From the NCBI RefSeq assembly GCF_018403185.1, contig NZ_BOSE01000017.1:1-62368 (forward strand): DNA of 62,368 bases, in the 5' to 3' direction. The position numbers were made by a program, and so were the translations under genes. Origin of the DNA: Paenibacillus montaniterrae. Lineage in GTDB: Bacteria; Bacillota; Bacilli; Paenibacillales; Paenibacillaceae. Positions 16,495 to 23,742 of the stretch are shown here, piece after piece. Below the pieces are notes generated by a model, which did no database searches, was not told the origin of the DNA, and was given only the letters and a program-made list of their open reading frames with translations. Numbering within the stretch: position 1 is the stretch's first letter; every line of letters starts with the position of its first letter.

Positions 16495-17358
16495 ATGAAG
16501 CAAGGTGATTTAGTCGTTCGTCAATCCTATGGCGGAGATGTATTATTCCGAATTGAAATGCTGCAAAGCGAAAATGTTATTTTAAAAGGGCTAGATTTTC
16601 GGCTTTTGGCAGATGCGCCAAGGCATGATTTAATGTCGATACATGACTTTACCGGTTCCCATTCAACTGGTTTGATGCGTCAGAAAGCGAGTCAGGCTTT
16701 CCGGCAGATGCAATCTGCCGTAGAGGAATCCTTAAGCTCTGAGCGATTTGAAGCATTGAATCGCACTAATGGAGATAGCCTTTATTTTGAATGGCCGGGA
16801 AAGGTGCTGCATTTGGACGGCGATGCCAACTACTTGAAAAAAAGCATGCAGCTTTATGAATCGATGAAAATTCCAGCAGATGGCTACTTTGTCAGCGAAT
16901 CTAAAATGGCAGAGGCTTTGCTGCGTCTGCTGCCGCAATCGCAGCCGGACATCGTTGTCATTACCGGGCATGATGGCGTGCTTAAAAATCGTCAGGGCGT
17001 AGATCTCAATAGCTTGAGCAGCTATAAAAACTCACAGCATTTTGTTAATGCAGTTCGAGTAGCTCGCGAATACGAGCGCAATCTCGACAGTCTAATCGTT
17101 GTAGCGGGAGCCTGCCAATCGCATTATGAGGCGCTATTGCATGCTGGGGCTAATTTTGCAAGCTCTCCAGGGAGAATACTTATTCATGCGCTTGATCCTG
17201 TCTACATTGCCGTTAAGGCCAGCTACACGCCGCTTAAGGACGTTATAGACTTGCCAGAGCTGGTATCGGGCACGATTAGCGGTATTGATGGAGTTGGCGG
17301 GATTGAGACCTTTGGGCGCTATCGCGTAGGCTATCCGCGTCCAAAAACTTACGCATAA
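16495..17358 (+). CDS. yabG: Sporulation-specific coat protease YabG
   Basis: This 287-residue protein has the length and conserved blocks of YabG, including KQGDLVVRQSYGGDVLFRI, PDIVVITGHDGVLKN and VVAGACQSHYEALLHAGANF. The H-D and C-Q-S positions match the proposed cysteine-protease residues. In B. subtilis YabG acts in the mother cell on coat proteins such as SpoIVA and SafA, preparing them for cross-linking. It lies between ksgA and veg as expected and is preceded by a sigma-K-type promoter. GAGGTGA precedes the ATG. Confidence 0.95.
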   Translation: MKQGDLVVRQSYGGDVLFRIEMLQSENVILKGLDFRLLADAPRHDLMSIHDFTGSHSTGLMRQKASQAFRQMQSAVEESLSSERFEALNRTNGDSLYFEWPGKVLHLDGDANYLKKSMQLYESMKIPADGYFVSESKMAEALLRLLPQSQPDIVVITGHDGVLKNRQGVDLNSLSSYKNSQHFVNAVRVAREYERNLDSLIVVAGACQSHYEALLHAGANFASSPGRILIHALDPVYIAVKASYTPLKDVIDLPELVSGTISGIDGVGGIETFGRYRVGYPRPKTYA

Positions 17359-17422
17359 ACGGGAAAATTATGGCGGATTCTTAAAAATATATAGGATTTG
17401 TTTAAAATGTATATTTTAACCG

Positions 17423-17452
17423 TTGACAAGAAATATAAACGACTGTTATAAT
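17423..17452 (+). promoter_or_regulatory. Upstream sigma-A promoter of veg (perfect hexamers)
   Basis: TTGACA (17423-17428) and TATAAT (17447-17452) are 18 bp apart, in A/T-rich surroundings. Confidence 0.85.
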
Positions 17453-17463
17453 ATTTTGCTTAT

Positions 17464-17492
17464 TTGACAAACCCCTCTTTTTTCGGTATAAT
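17464..17492 (+). promoter_or_regulatory. Proximal sigma-A promoter of veg (consensus)
   Basis: TTGACA (17464-17469), 17 bp, TATAAT (17487-17492): a full consensus sigma-A promoter, 40 bp downstream of another near-perfect one. B. subtilis veg is a classic example of a very strong vegetative promoter. Confidence 0.95.
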
Positions 17493-17518
17493 GGACAAGG
17501 AAAGAGGTGGTAGTCACA

Positions 17519-17794
17519 ATGGCAAAAAATGCGCTATTGGATATAAAACGCAGCTTAGAAGCTCATGTTGGCTCGAGGATTATGCTGAGAGCAAATGGTG
17601 GTCGCCGCAAGACGGTGGAACGTACTGGCACGTTAGAAGAAACCTACCCTTCTGTCTTCATCGTGAAGCTGGATGAAGATCAGCACGCATTTAAACGCGT
17701 GTCCTATAGCTATGCTGATATACTAACGGAATCGGTAGAAGTTACTGTTTGTAATGATGAGGGGCAAATTCGTATTGCACACCTTCAGCAATAA
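17519..17794 (+). CDS. veg: Veg protein
   Basis: A 91-residue protein matching B. subtilis Veg in IKRSLEAHVG, LRANGGRRKTVERTG and ETYPSVFIVKLDEDQ...RVSYSYADILTESVE. Veg stimulates biofilm formation by acting on SinR, and homologues affect spore outgrowth. ATG 17519 has AAAGAGGTGG at 8 nt. A GTG 12 nt upstream (17507) lies inside the ribosome site and is unlikely. Confidence 0.95.
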   Translation: MAKNALLDIKRSLEAHVGSRIMLRANGGRRKTVERTGTLEETYPSVFIVKLDEDQHAFKRVSYSYADILTESVEVTVCNDEGQIRIAHLQQ

Positions 17795-17831
17795 CCAATG
17801 ATTCACGTATAGAAATAGTTCCAAGGTTTTT

Positions 17832-17867
17832 GAAGACGCGAAGCTTTTCGCGTCTTCTTTTTTGTTT
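17832..17867 (+). terminator. Terminator after veg
   Basis: GAAGACGCGAA/TTCGCGTCTTC (11 bp, GCTT loop, 17832-17857) followed by T6. Confidence 0.93.
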
Positions 17868-17901
17868 TAAGGATGTGTTCACGCACGGGGGGAATTCCCC
17901 A

Positions 17902-17930
17902 GCATGCATGTCCGTCAGTTGCGCATACTA
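17902..17930 (+). promoter_or_regulatory. Sigma-G-type promoter of sspF
   Basis: GCATG (17902-17906), 17 bp, CATACTA (17924-17930) match forespore sigma-G elements. The target encodes a forespore SASP. Confidence 0.7.
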
Positions 17931-17971
17931 AGCTCGTGCAGTATCATGAAAAGCTTTAGGAGGTCCTTGTT

Positions 17972-18151
17972 ATGGGCAGACGCAGACAAATGTCTGAGCA
18001 GCTTAAGCTGGAAATCGCGCGTGATCTCGGCTTGCTTGAAACGGTTGAACAGCAGGGCTGGGGTGCAATAACAGCCAAAGATGCAGGCAATATCGTAAAG
18101 CGTGCGATCCAAATGGCTGAGGAAGCTGCGGCACGCGGAGCAAAGCAGTAA
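17972..18151 (+). CDS. sspF: Small acid-soluble spore protein, alpha/beta type (SspF)
   Basis: A 59-residue protein read as MGRRRQMSEQLKLEIARDLG and onward. The blocks LGLLETV, GWGAITAKDAGNIVKRAIQMAEE match SspF. These forespore proteins coat spore DNA and protect it. AGGAGGT (17958-17964) is 7 nt before the ATG. It sits between veg and ispE as in B. subtilis, with a sigma-G-type promoter upstream. Confidence 0.93.
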   Translation: MGRRRQMSEQLKLEIARDLGLLETVEQQGWGAITAKDAGNIVKRAIQMAEEAAARGAKQ

Positions 18152-18158
18152 AGAAGGG

Positions 18159-18205
18159 AAGCTAAACCTTGCTGAGCAACTTGCAGCATTGTTTAGCTTT
18201 TCTGC
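18159..18205 (+). terminator. Terminator after sspF
   Basis: AAGCTAAAC/GTTTAGCTT (18159-18167, 18191-18199) encloses a second short stem GCTG/CAGC and leads into a T-rich run. Confidence 0.75.
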
Positions 18206-18213
18206 TTTTCCTT

Positions 18214-18222
18214 TGCTATAAT
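18214..18222 (+). promoter_or_regulatory. Extended -10 promoter of ispE
   Basis: TGCTATAAT is a consensus extended -10 element 36 nt before the ispE ATG. No good -35 is present, which extended -10 promoters tolerate. Confidence 0.5.
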
Positions 18223-18257
18223 GTACCTATGCTAAAATGGACGGGTGAAAAGGATTC

Positions 18258-19112
18258 ATGAAAATTTATGAGAAGGCGCCAGCCAAAATTAATCTAATAC
18301 TAGACGTACTACGCAGGCGAGAGGACGGCTTTCACGAGGTAGAAATGATTATGACAATGGTTGATTTGGCAGACCGTCTGGAGATGGAGCCATTGTCGCG
18401 TGATCAAATCATTATTAGCTCACAGGTGGGCTATATACCATTAGATGAGAAAAATTTGGCATTTCAGGCTGCACAGCTTATTAAAGAACGCTATGGCGTC
18501 AAGCAAGGGGTATACATACATCTTGATAAAAAAATTCCAGTTGCGGCAGGCTTAGCTGGAGGCAGCAGCGATGCGGCAGCAACGTTAAGAGGTTTAAATC
18601 GCCTATGGCAGCTCGGCATCTCTGAGCGGGAGCTATGCGAGCTGGGAGCTGAGCTAGGCTCTGATGTTCCTTTTTGTGTAACGGGCGGCACAGCGCTTGC
18701 TACAGGCCGTGGCGAGAGGCTGGAGCGTATCGCTAATCCACCGCAATGCTGGGTGGTGCTTGCCAAGCCTCCAATCAATGTATCGACAGCCGACGTATAT
18801 GGGCGCTTCAGAGTCAACAAAGTAGACAAGCATCCATCAGCAGCTGCAATGCGAGCAGCGCTTGAAGAAGGCTCATTTGCTGGCATGTGCGCTTCTCTGG
18901 GCAATGTGCTTGAGCAAGTAACATTAAATATGCATCCGGAGGTCAGACAGCTTAAAGAAAGCATGATCCGGCTCGGCGCGGATGGCGTGCTCATGTCTGG
19001 CAGCGGCCCAACGGTATTCGGCCTTGTCAGCAAGGAAGCCAAGCTGTCGCGTATTTACAATGGGTTGCGGGGGTATTGTAAAGAGGTATACGTAGTACGC
19101 ATGCTCACTTAA
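18258..19112 (+). CDS. ispE: 4-diphosphocytidyl-2-C-methyl-D-erythritol kinase
   Basis: A 284-residue GHMP kinase of the MEP isoprenoid pathway. The N-terminal APAKINL motif, the ATP-binding loop PVAAGLAGGSSDAAATL and the C-terminal MSGSGPTVFGL motif are intact. AAAAGGA precedes the ATG. It ends just before the repeat-rich intergenic region, with no clear terminator of its own. Confidence 0.96.
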   Translation: MKIYEKAPAKINLILDVLRRREDGFHEVEMIMTMVDLADRLEMEPLSRDQIIISSQVGYIPLDEKNLAFQAAQLIKERYGVKQGVYIHLDKKIPVAAGLAGGSSDAAATLRGLNRLWQLGISERELCELGAELGSDVPFCVTGGTALATGRGERLERIANPPQCWVVLAKPPINVSTADVYGRFRVNKVDKHPSAAAMRAALEEGSFAGMCASLGNVLEQVTLNMHPEVRQLKESMIRLGADGVLMSGSGPTVFGLVSKEAKLSRIYNGLRGYCKEVYVVRMLT

Positions 19113-19120
19113 AGGTGGGT

Positions 19121-19289
19121 TATAAAGTAGGACTTTGATGACGATGCGATTGCGTTGTAGCGTAGTCGACGGCGAATATGTCACGCTACCGAAGGCTGCG
19201 GTGCTCACGTAGCTAATAGCCTACGCTGCGCTCCTCGCCTTCTAGTATCGTGCCATCTTCTTGGTCCTGAAAGCCCTGATTTTGAACCT
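19121..19289 (+). repeat. Intergenic repeat unit, copy A
   Basis: About 140 bp from GGACTTTGATGACGATG (from 19130) to TTGGTCCT (to 19268). The core CGGTGCTCACGTAG ... CTACGCTGCGCTCCTCG is shared with copies B, C and D. The right edge keeps GATTTTGAAC (19278-19287), a version of the terminal inverted repeat in copy D. Its left edge keeps TATAAAG but lacks GTTCAAAAT. It is nearly identical internally to copy C. Confidence 0.85.
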
Positions 19290-19304
19290 TTATTGAAAAG
19301 GTAG

Positions 19305-19452
19305 GTTCAAAATCAGGACTTTGATGACGATGCGCCGCTTCGTAGTGGATTCGACGGCGAATCTTGAACGCTAGCGAAAACTGCGGTGCTCACGTAGCAA
19401 GTGCCTACGCTGCGCTCCTCGTTTTCTACTATCGTCCAAGCTGCTTGGTCCT
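19305..19452 (+). repeat. Intergenic repeat unit, copy B
   Basis: It begins with GTTCAAAATC (19305-19314), then GGACTTTGATGACGATG, and contains the shared core ACTGCGGTGCTCACGTAG and CTACGCTGCGCTCCTCG. It ends in a small CCAAG-CTG-CTTGG hairpin and TCCT. The outer arms AGGAC/GTCCT and GACGAT/ATCGTC make the unit an imperfect large palindrome. Its right end is fused to copy C. Confidence 0.85.
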
Positions 19453-19587
19453 TTGATGACGATGTGATTGCGTTGTAGCGTAGTCGACGGCGAATATGTC
19501 ACGCTACCGAAGGCTGCGGTGCTCACGTAGCTAATGGCCCCAGCTAGCGCTCCTTGCCTCCTACTATCGTCCAAGCTGCTTGGTCCT
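19448..19587 (+). repeat. Intergenic repeat unit, copy C
   Basis: Head-to-tail with copy B, sharing its GGTCCT junction. From GACGATGTGATTG to the CGTAGCTAATGGCC stretch it is nearly identical to copy A, so A and C look like a recent duplication. It ends in CCAAG-CTG-CTTGG and TCCT. Confidence 0.85.
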
Positions 19588-19599
19588 GCACTCAAAAAA

Positions 19600-19727
19600 G
19601 CTCCAGCGGAGGAGCAAAGCATCCGGAAAACGAAGTGGGTCGCCTTTAACATCGTAATGCAACCATAAAATTCAAATAAGAGCATTACGATTTAAAAAGC
19701 GACTGAAGGATGCTTTGCTCCGGAGCG
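19600..19727 (+). repeat. Long inverted-repeat hairpin
   Basis: GGAGCAAAGCATCC (19611-19624) pairs perfectly with GGATGCTTTGCTCC (19708-19721). Inside it ATCGTAATGC (19651-19660) pairs with GCATTACGAT (19682-19691), and GTCGC with GCGAC. The result is one ~120-nt hairpin with interruptions. It is unrelated in sequence to copies A-C. No T tract follows, so it is not a standard terminator. Confidence 0.8.
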
Positions 19728-19782
19728 CTGATAGGGTGATTCAAGATTTGATCTTTTTCTATACGCATTTCATGCAAATAAC

Positions 19783-19811
19783 TTGATTAAATCCGTATAA
19801 TTATGTAATAT
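19783..19811 (+). promoter_or_regulatory. Sigma-A promoter of purR
   Basis: TTGATT (19783-19788), 17 bp, TAATAT (19806-19811). It overlaps the left half of the PurBox-like dyad. Confidence 0.6.
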
Positions 19812-19833
19812 TTACATTATATTATTCGGATTT
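19789..19833 (+). promoter_or_regulatory. PurBox-like inverted repeat upstream of purR
   Basis: AAATCCGTATAAT (19789-19801) and ATTATTCGGATTT (19821-19833) are 13-bp near-perfect inverted copies separated by 19 bp. They resemble the PurBox (AWWWCCGAACWWT), which occurs as inverted pairs. The overlap with the promoter suggests autoregulation by PurR. The CCGAAC core is only partly kept. Confidence 0.55.
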
Positions 19834-19849
19834 AGGGGGAGAGAATGCG

Positions 19850-20677
19850 TTGAAAAAATTGAAGCGTAGTTCACGGCTTGTAGAAATGACTCAGTACCTG
19901 CTTGCTCATCCCCATACGTTGATCTCTTTGACGGCCTTTGCAGAGCGATATCAGTCTGCCAAATCCTCGATTAGTGAAGATCTTGCGATCATTAAGGAAG
20001 TTTTTGAGGAAGAAGGAATCGGTCAACTGCATACTTTGGCTGGGGCAGCAGGCGGCGTGAAGTTCAAGCCAATGATGCCAAAAGAAACCTCGCTCGACAT
20101 AATAAAGCAGGTTTGTGAAACTTTACAGCAGCCTGATCGGGTATTGCCTGGTGGATATTTATATATGACGGATATGCTTGGTCAACCGGAGCTGCTGGCG
20201 GATGTTGGCAAAATGTTTGCAACCGCCTTTGCAGATCGGCCAATTGATTTAATTATGACGGTGGAAACAAAAGGCATATCGTTAGCTTATGCGACGGCTG
20301 CCTGCATGAACATCCCGGTAGTCATTGTACGGCGCGATAATAAGGTTACCGAGGGCTCGGCAGTAAGCATAAATTATGTTTCAGGCTCAACCAAACGAAT
20401 TCAGACGATGTCATTGGCAAGACGAGCGTTAAAGGAGCAGTCGCGAGTGCTCATTATCGACGACTTTATGAAGGTCGGCGGAACGGTACAGGGCATGATC
20501 GATTTGCTGCATGAATTCAACGCTACTGTCGCGGGCGTAGGGGTGTTTGTTGAATCGGGTGCCATCGAAAGCGAAGAGCGGCTGCTGCAGGATTATGTAT
20601 CGTTAGCCAAGCTGACTGCAATCGATTTAAAAACAAAGCAGGCTGAGGTTGTTCCTGGTAATTATTTCAGCACTTAG
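19850..20677 (+). CDS. purR: Purine operon repressor PurR
   Basis: This 275-residue regulator has an N-terminal winged-helix domain (KKLKRSSRLVEMTQYLLAHP) and a C-terminal phosphoribosyltransferase-like domain whose PRPP loop reads VLIIDDFMKVGGTVQG. It represses purine synthesis and transport genes, and PRPP relieves repression. TTG 19850 follows GGGGGAG. It lies between ispE and spoVG as in B. subtilis, but yabJ is missing downstream. Confidence 0.96.
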   Translation: MKKLKRSSRLVEMTQYLLAHPHTLISLTAFAERYQSAKSSISEDLAIIKEVFEEEGIGQLHTLAGAAGGVKFKPMMPKETSLDIIKQVCETLQQPDRVLPGGYLYMTDMLGQPELLADVGKMFATAFADRPIDLIMTVETKGISLAYATAACMNIPVVIVRRDNKVTEGSAVSINYVSGSTKRIQTMSLARRALKEQSRVLIIDDFMKVGGTVQGMIDLLHEFNATVAGVGVFVESGAIESEERLLQDYVSLAKLTAIDLKTKQAEVVPGNYFST

Positions 20678-20859
20678 CATGAACGAAGGATGCCGATTTT
20701 GTGCTATAAACAGCGGCAAAGCATTTCTTTTTTGTGAACGGGCGAATGTAGGGTTTTGTCGTATGTAAACCGTTTTCATCGCTTTATGTCGAATGGAGAC
20801 GAATATCCTTTTTATCAAAAAAATTTTTTAAAAAAAGAATCAAAATTGTCAAAAAATAA

Positions 20860-20888
20860 GAAGGATTTAGCTTCAAAATGTGGAATTA
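20860..20888 (+). promoter_or_regulatory. Sigma-H promoter of spoVG
   Basis: GAAGGATTT (20860-20868), 11 bp, GTGGAATTA (20880-20888) match the sigma-H pattern RnAGGAWWW-N11/12-RnnGAATWW at every defined position. B. subtilis spoVG is the classic sigma-H target. Confidence 0.85.
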
Positions 20889-20925
20889 TACACCAAGTCT
20901 CCAATAGACAAAGGTGGTGAACACA

Positions 20926-21207
20926 ATGCAAATTACAGATGTAAGACTCCGCCGCGTGAACTCTGAAGGACGTATGAAGGCAATCGCATCTATCACGATT
21001 GATAATGAATTTGTCGTTCATGATATTCGTGTAATCGATGGCAACAACGGTATGTTTGTCGCAATGCCTAGTAAGCGTACTCCAGACGGAGAATTCCGCG
21101 ATATCGCTCATCCGATCTCTTCTGCTACAAGAGAGAAGATTCAATCTGCTGTCTTGGCAGAGTACGAGCGTGCAGCTGAGGAAGTTGCAATCGAAGAAGT
21201 TGTGTAA
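20926..21207 (+). CDS. spoVG: SpoVG regulatory protein
   Basis: A 93-residue protein with the highly conserved SpoVG sequence MQITDVRLRRV, AIASITIDNEFVVHDIRVIDG and FVAMPSKRTPDGEFRDIAHPI. It affects asymmetric septation in sporulation and is a nucleic-acid-binding regulator in other Firmicutes. ATG 20926 has AAAGGTGGTGA upstream; an in-frame GTG 12 nt earlier (20914) lies inside that site. Confidence 0.97.
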   Translation: MQITDVRLRRVNSEGRMKAIASITIDNEFVVHDIRVIDGNNGMFVAMPSKRTPDGEFRDIAHPISSATREKIQSAVLAEYERAAEEVAIEEVV

Positions 21208-21240
21208 AGCATTCCATGATTCATGATTACCAAGGGGGAG

Positions 21241-21271
21241 AAGAGAGCTAACGCTCTCTTTTCTTTTTTTG
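21241..21271 (+). terminator. Terminator after spoVG
   Basis: AAGAGAGC-TAAC-GCTCTCTT (21241-21260) followed by TTCTTTTTTT. Confidence 0.9.
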
Positions 21272-21326
21272 TATAATACGATATATTCAGTTGAGGGTTT
21301 GATTGTAAGGAAGGGAGTTTTCATCC

Positions 21327-22718
21327 ATGAAAATTATGTCCATTATACTGGCGGCAGGCCAGGGCAAACGAATGAAATCCAAGCAGTACAAAGTATTGCA
21401 TTCAGTATGTGGTAAACCGATGGTCGGTCATGTTCTAGATACAGTAAAGCAGGCGAATAGCGAACAGACAGTAGTCGTAGTTGGTCATGGCGCTGAGCAA
21501 GTCATGTCATATATTGGAGATCAGGCGCAATTTGTAAAACAAGAGCAGCAGCTGGGAACTGGTCATGCAGTGCAGCAGGCAGAAGGGCTGCTTGGCGGCG
21601 AGGAAGGCATTACAATCGTTATTTGCGGCGATACACCGCTTGTACAGGCAAGCACGATCGAATCTATGCTACAGCTGCATCAGCAGACAGGCGCTGCAGC
21701 GACCATTTTGACAGCGTCGTTCGATAACCCTGCAGGCTATGGCCGCATTATTCGCAATGGTGATGGCTTGGTTGAACGGATTGTCGAGCAAAAGGATTGC
21801 TCTGCTGAGGAAGCGGCAATTAAGGAAATCAACACAGGCACCTACTGCTTTGACAATAAAAAGCTGTTTGCCGCACTCAATCAAGTGACGAACAACAATG
21901 CGCAAGGGGAATACTACTTAACGGATGTAATCGGCATTTTACGCGCTCAAGGCGAAGCTGTGCAAGGCTATTGTACGTCAGATATCGCCGAGGCGATTGG
22001 CGTAAATGATCGGGTGGCGCTTGCTGAAGCCGAGCAATTGATGCGCGCTCGTATCAATCGTCAGCATCTGATTAATGGCGTAACTATTATTGATCCTGCT
22101 TCTACGTATATTGAAGCAGATGTCGTGATTGGCGCCGATACGATTGTTTATCCAGGCGCAATCATTAAAGGCAAAACGGTAATCGGCGAGGATTGCGTAA
22201 TTGGCGCCCAGTCTGAAATTTCCAACAGTGTCATTGCAAATGGTGTCAGCATCAAGCATTCCGTGCTTGATAAGGCAGAGGTAGGCGACGAAAGCAGCAT
22301 CGGTCCTTTTGCGTACCTGCGTCCTGGCAGCAAGGTCGGCAAGGGCTGCAAGGTTGGCGATTTTGTCGAGCTGAAAAATGCACAGCTTGATGACGGCAGT
22401 AAAGTTTCGCATCTCAGCTATGTGGGCGATGCTGTAGTAGGCAAGGAGGTCAATATTGGCTGTGGCGCGATAACAGTCAACTATGACGGTATTAATAAGT
22501 TCAAGACCGAAATTGGCGATCATGCATTTATTGGCAGCAACGTTAATTTGGTAGCGCCGGTTAAAGTTGGTGAAGGTGCTTATGTAGTAGCTGGCTCAAC
22601 CATTACGAAGGATGTGCCGGCAGGAGATTTGGCGATTGCTCGTCAGCGTCAGGAAAACAAGCCAGACTATGCAGAAAAAATTAGAGCTCGCGCCAGAGCG
22701 AAGAAGGAAAGCAAGTAG
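21327..22718 (+). CDS. glmU: Bifunctional UDP-GlcNAc pyrophosphorylase / GlcN-1-P acetyltransferase
   Basis: A 463-residue enzyme making UDP-GlcNAc for cell wall. The N-terminal uridylyltransferase domain has LAAGQGKRMKSKQYKVLH. The C-terminal left-handed beta-helix acetyltransferase has hexapeptide repeats and HLSYVGDAVVGKEVNIGCG. Length is normal. In B. subtilis prs and ctc follow glmU; here pth follows after 14 nt. Confidence 0.97.
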   Translation: MKIMSIILAAGQGKRMKSKQYKVLHSVCGKPMVGHVLDTVKQANSEQTVVVVGHGAEQVMSYIGDQAQFVKQEQQLGTGHAVQQAEGLLGGEEGITIVICGDTPLVQASTIESMLQLHQQTGAAATILTASFDNPAGYGRIIRNGDGLVERIVEQKDCSAEEAAIKEINTGTYCFDNKKLFAALNQVTNNNAQGEYYLTDVIGILRAQGEAVQGYCTSDIAEAIGVNDRVALAEAEQLMRARINRQHLINGVTIIDPASTYIEADVVIGADTIVYPGAIIKGKTVIGEDCVIGAQSEISNSVIANGVSIKHSVLDKAEVGDESSIGPFAYLRPGSKVGKGCKVGDFVELKNAQLDDGSKVSHLSYVGDAVVGKEVNIGCGAITVNYDGINKFKTEIGDHAFIGSNVNLVAPVKVGEGAYVVAGSTITKDVPAGDLAIARQRQENKPDYAEKIRARARAKKESK

Positions 22719-22732
22719 AGGAGCGCTGCAGC

Positions 22733-23293
22733 ATGAAATGGATTGTAGGCTTAGGCAACCCTGGAACCAAGTATGAAAAAACGAGACATAATGTCGGCTT
22801 TCTGGTCATTGATGAGTTGGCCCGTCGCTGGAGCATTGCTGTTAATCAGAGCAAGTGCAAGGCTTTAATGGGGGAAGGCAATGTGGCGGGAGTGAAAGTT
22901 GCGCTTATTAAGCCGATGACCTATATGAATTTGTCAGGCGAGTCCGTTAGAGCGTTTCTGGATTATTACAAGCAGGACGTAGCAGACGGATTAATCGTAT
23001 ACGATGATCTTGATACCGAAATCGGCAGGCTGCGACTGCGTTATCAAGGCAGCGCCGGCGGTCACAACGGCATTAAGTCGATTATTGCTCATCTCAATAC
23101 GCAAACCTTTAATCGGGTGCGCATGGGCATTTCGCGACCAGAGCCGGGCTTTGCGATTGCAGATTACGTATTGAGCAATTTTGCAAAAAGCGAGCAAGAG
23201 CAGCTCACAGCTATGATTAATCATGCATGTGATGCGATAGAATATAGCCTGACCCATCCTTTTGAGGATACAATGGGGAAGTATAACAAGTAA
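22733..23293 (+). CDS. pth: Peptidyl-tRNA hydrolase
   Basis: A 186-residue enzyme that frees tRNA from prematurely released peptidyl-tRNA. GLGNPGTKYEKTRHNVGF near the start carries the conserved N9 and catalytic H19, and YDDLD carries the aspartate. Motif KPMTYMNLSG is intact. AGGAG precedes the ATG. Probably in one operon with glmU. Confidence 0.96.
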   Translation: MKWIVGLGNPGTKYEKTRHNVGFLVIDELARRWSIAVNQSKCKALMGEGNVAGVKVALIKPMTYMNLSGESVRAFLDYYKQDVADGLIVYDDLDTEIGRLRLRYQGSAGGHNGIKSIIAHLNTQTFNRVRMGISRPEPGFAIADYVLSNFAKSEQEQLTAMINHACDAIEYSLTHPFEDTMGKYNK

Positions 23294-23316
23294 TAGATTG
23301 CAAGCAGTTGGGCATA

Positions 23317-23340
23317 CTGAAGGGTATAAAAGACCTTCAG
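23317..23340 (+). promoter_or_regulatory. Hairpin overlapping the fin ribosome-binding site
   Basis: CTGAAGG (23317-23323) pairs perfectly with CCTTCAG (23334-23340). The right arm overlaps the first bases of AGGAGG (23339-23344), the fin Shine-Dalgarno sequence. It could limit translation, but this is an inference. Confidence 0.4.
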
Positions 23341-23350
23341 GAGGCATAAC

Positions 23351-23581
23351 ATGGCTGTAAACTATATATGCAGGTATTGCAAAACGCATATCGGTTCGAT
23401 TGACAATGCACTTGTTTCCGAGCAGCAGCTGGGCTTGCATTCCTTGACCGCTGATGAGCGTAACGATATGATTACGTATAATGGAAATGGTGATCTCGTT
23501 GTTCATCTGGTATGCGATTACTGCAACGAAGCGTTAAACAGTAACCCTGAGCTGAATCTTGTTAACAATCCATTACAATAG
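23351..23581 (+). CDS. fin: Anti-sigma-F factor Fin (YabK)
   Basis: A 76-residue protein with two C-x-x-C pairs (ICRYCKTHIG and VCDYCNEAL), matching Fin. In B. subtilis Fin is made in the forespore and inhibits sigma-F to help the switch to sigma-G. It lies between pth and mfd as expected. AGGAGG precedes the ATG. Together with csfB the window carries both known zinc-motif inhibitors of the forespore sigma cascade. Confidence 0.93.
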   Translation: MAVNYICRYCKTHIGSIDNALVSEQQLGLHSLTADERNDMITYNGNGDLVVHLVCDYCNEALNSNPELNLVNNPLQ

Positions 23582-23742
23582 GTGCAGAGATTCACTAGAT
23601 ACAGACAGACATATGATTAAGCAGCGACAGCCGTCCATAAGACAGCATTGTTTTATGGAGGGCTTGTTTGCGCAGTTATGTATAAGATTTTTACAGCACG
23701 GGTTACGACGCTTGTAGCTGAGAAATGAGGTGCCTCAACGTT

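Noticed and set aside
19371..19685. Open frame of 104 codons on the minus strand across repeat copies B and C and the hairpin
   Set aside because: The frame is made of repeat sequence, has internal duplicated segments, no ribosome site and no protein-like composition.
19121..19727. Possible CRISPR array
   Set aside because: Units are ~140 bp, not 25-40 bp, without regular spacers or cas genes.
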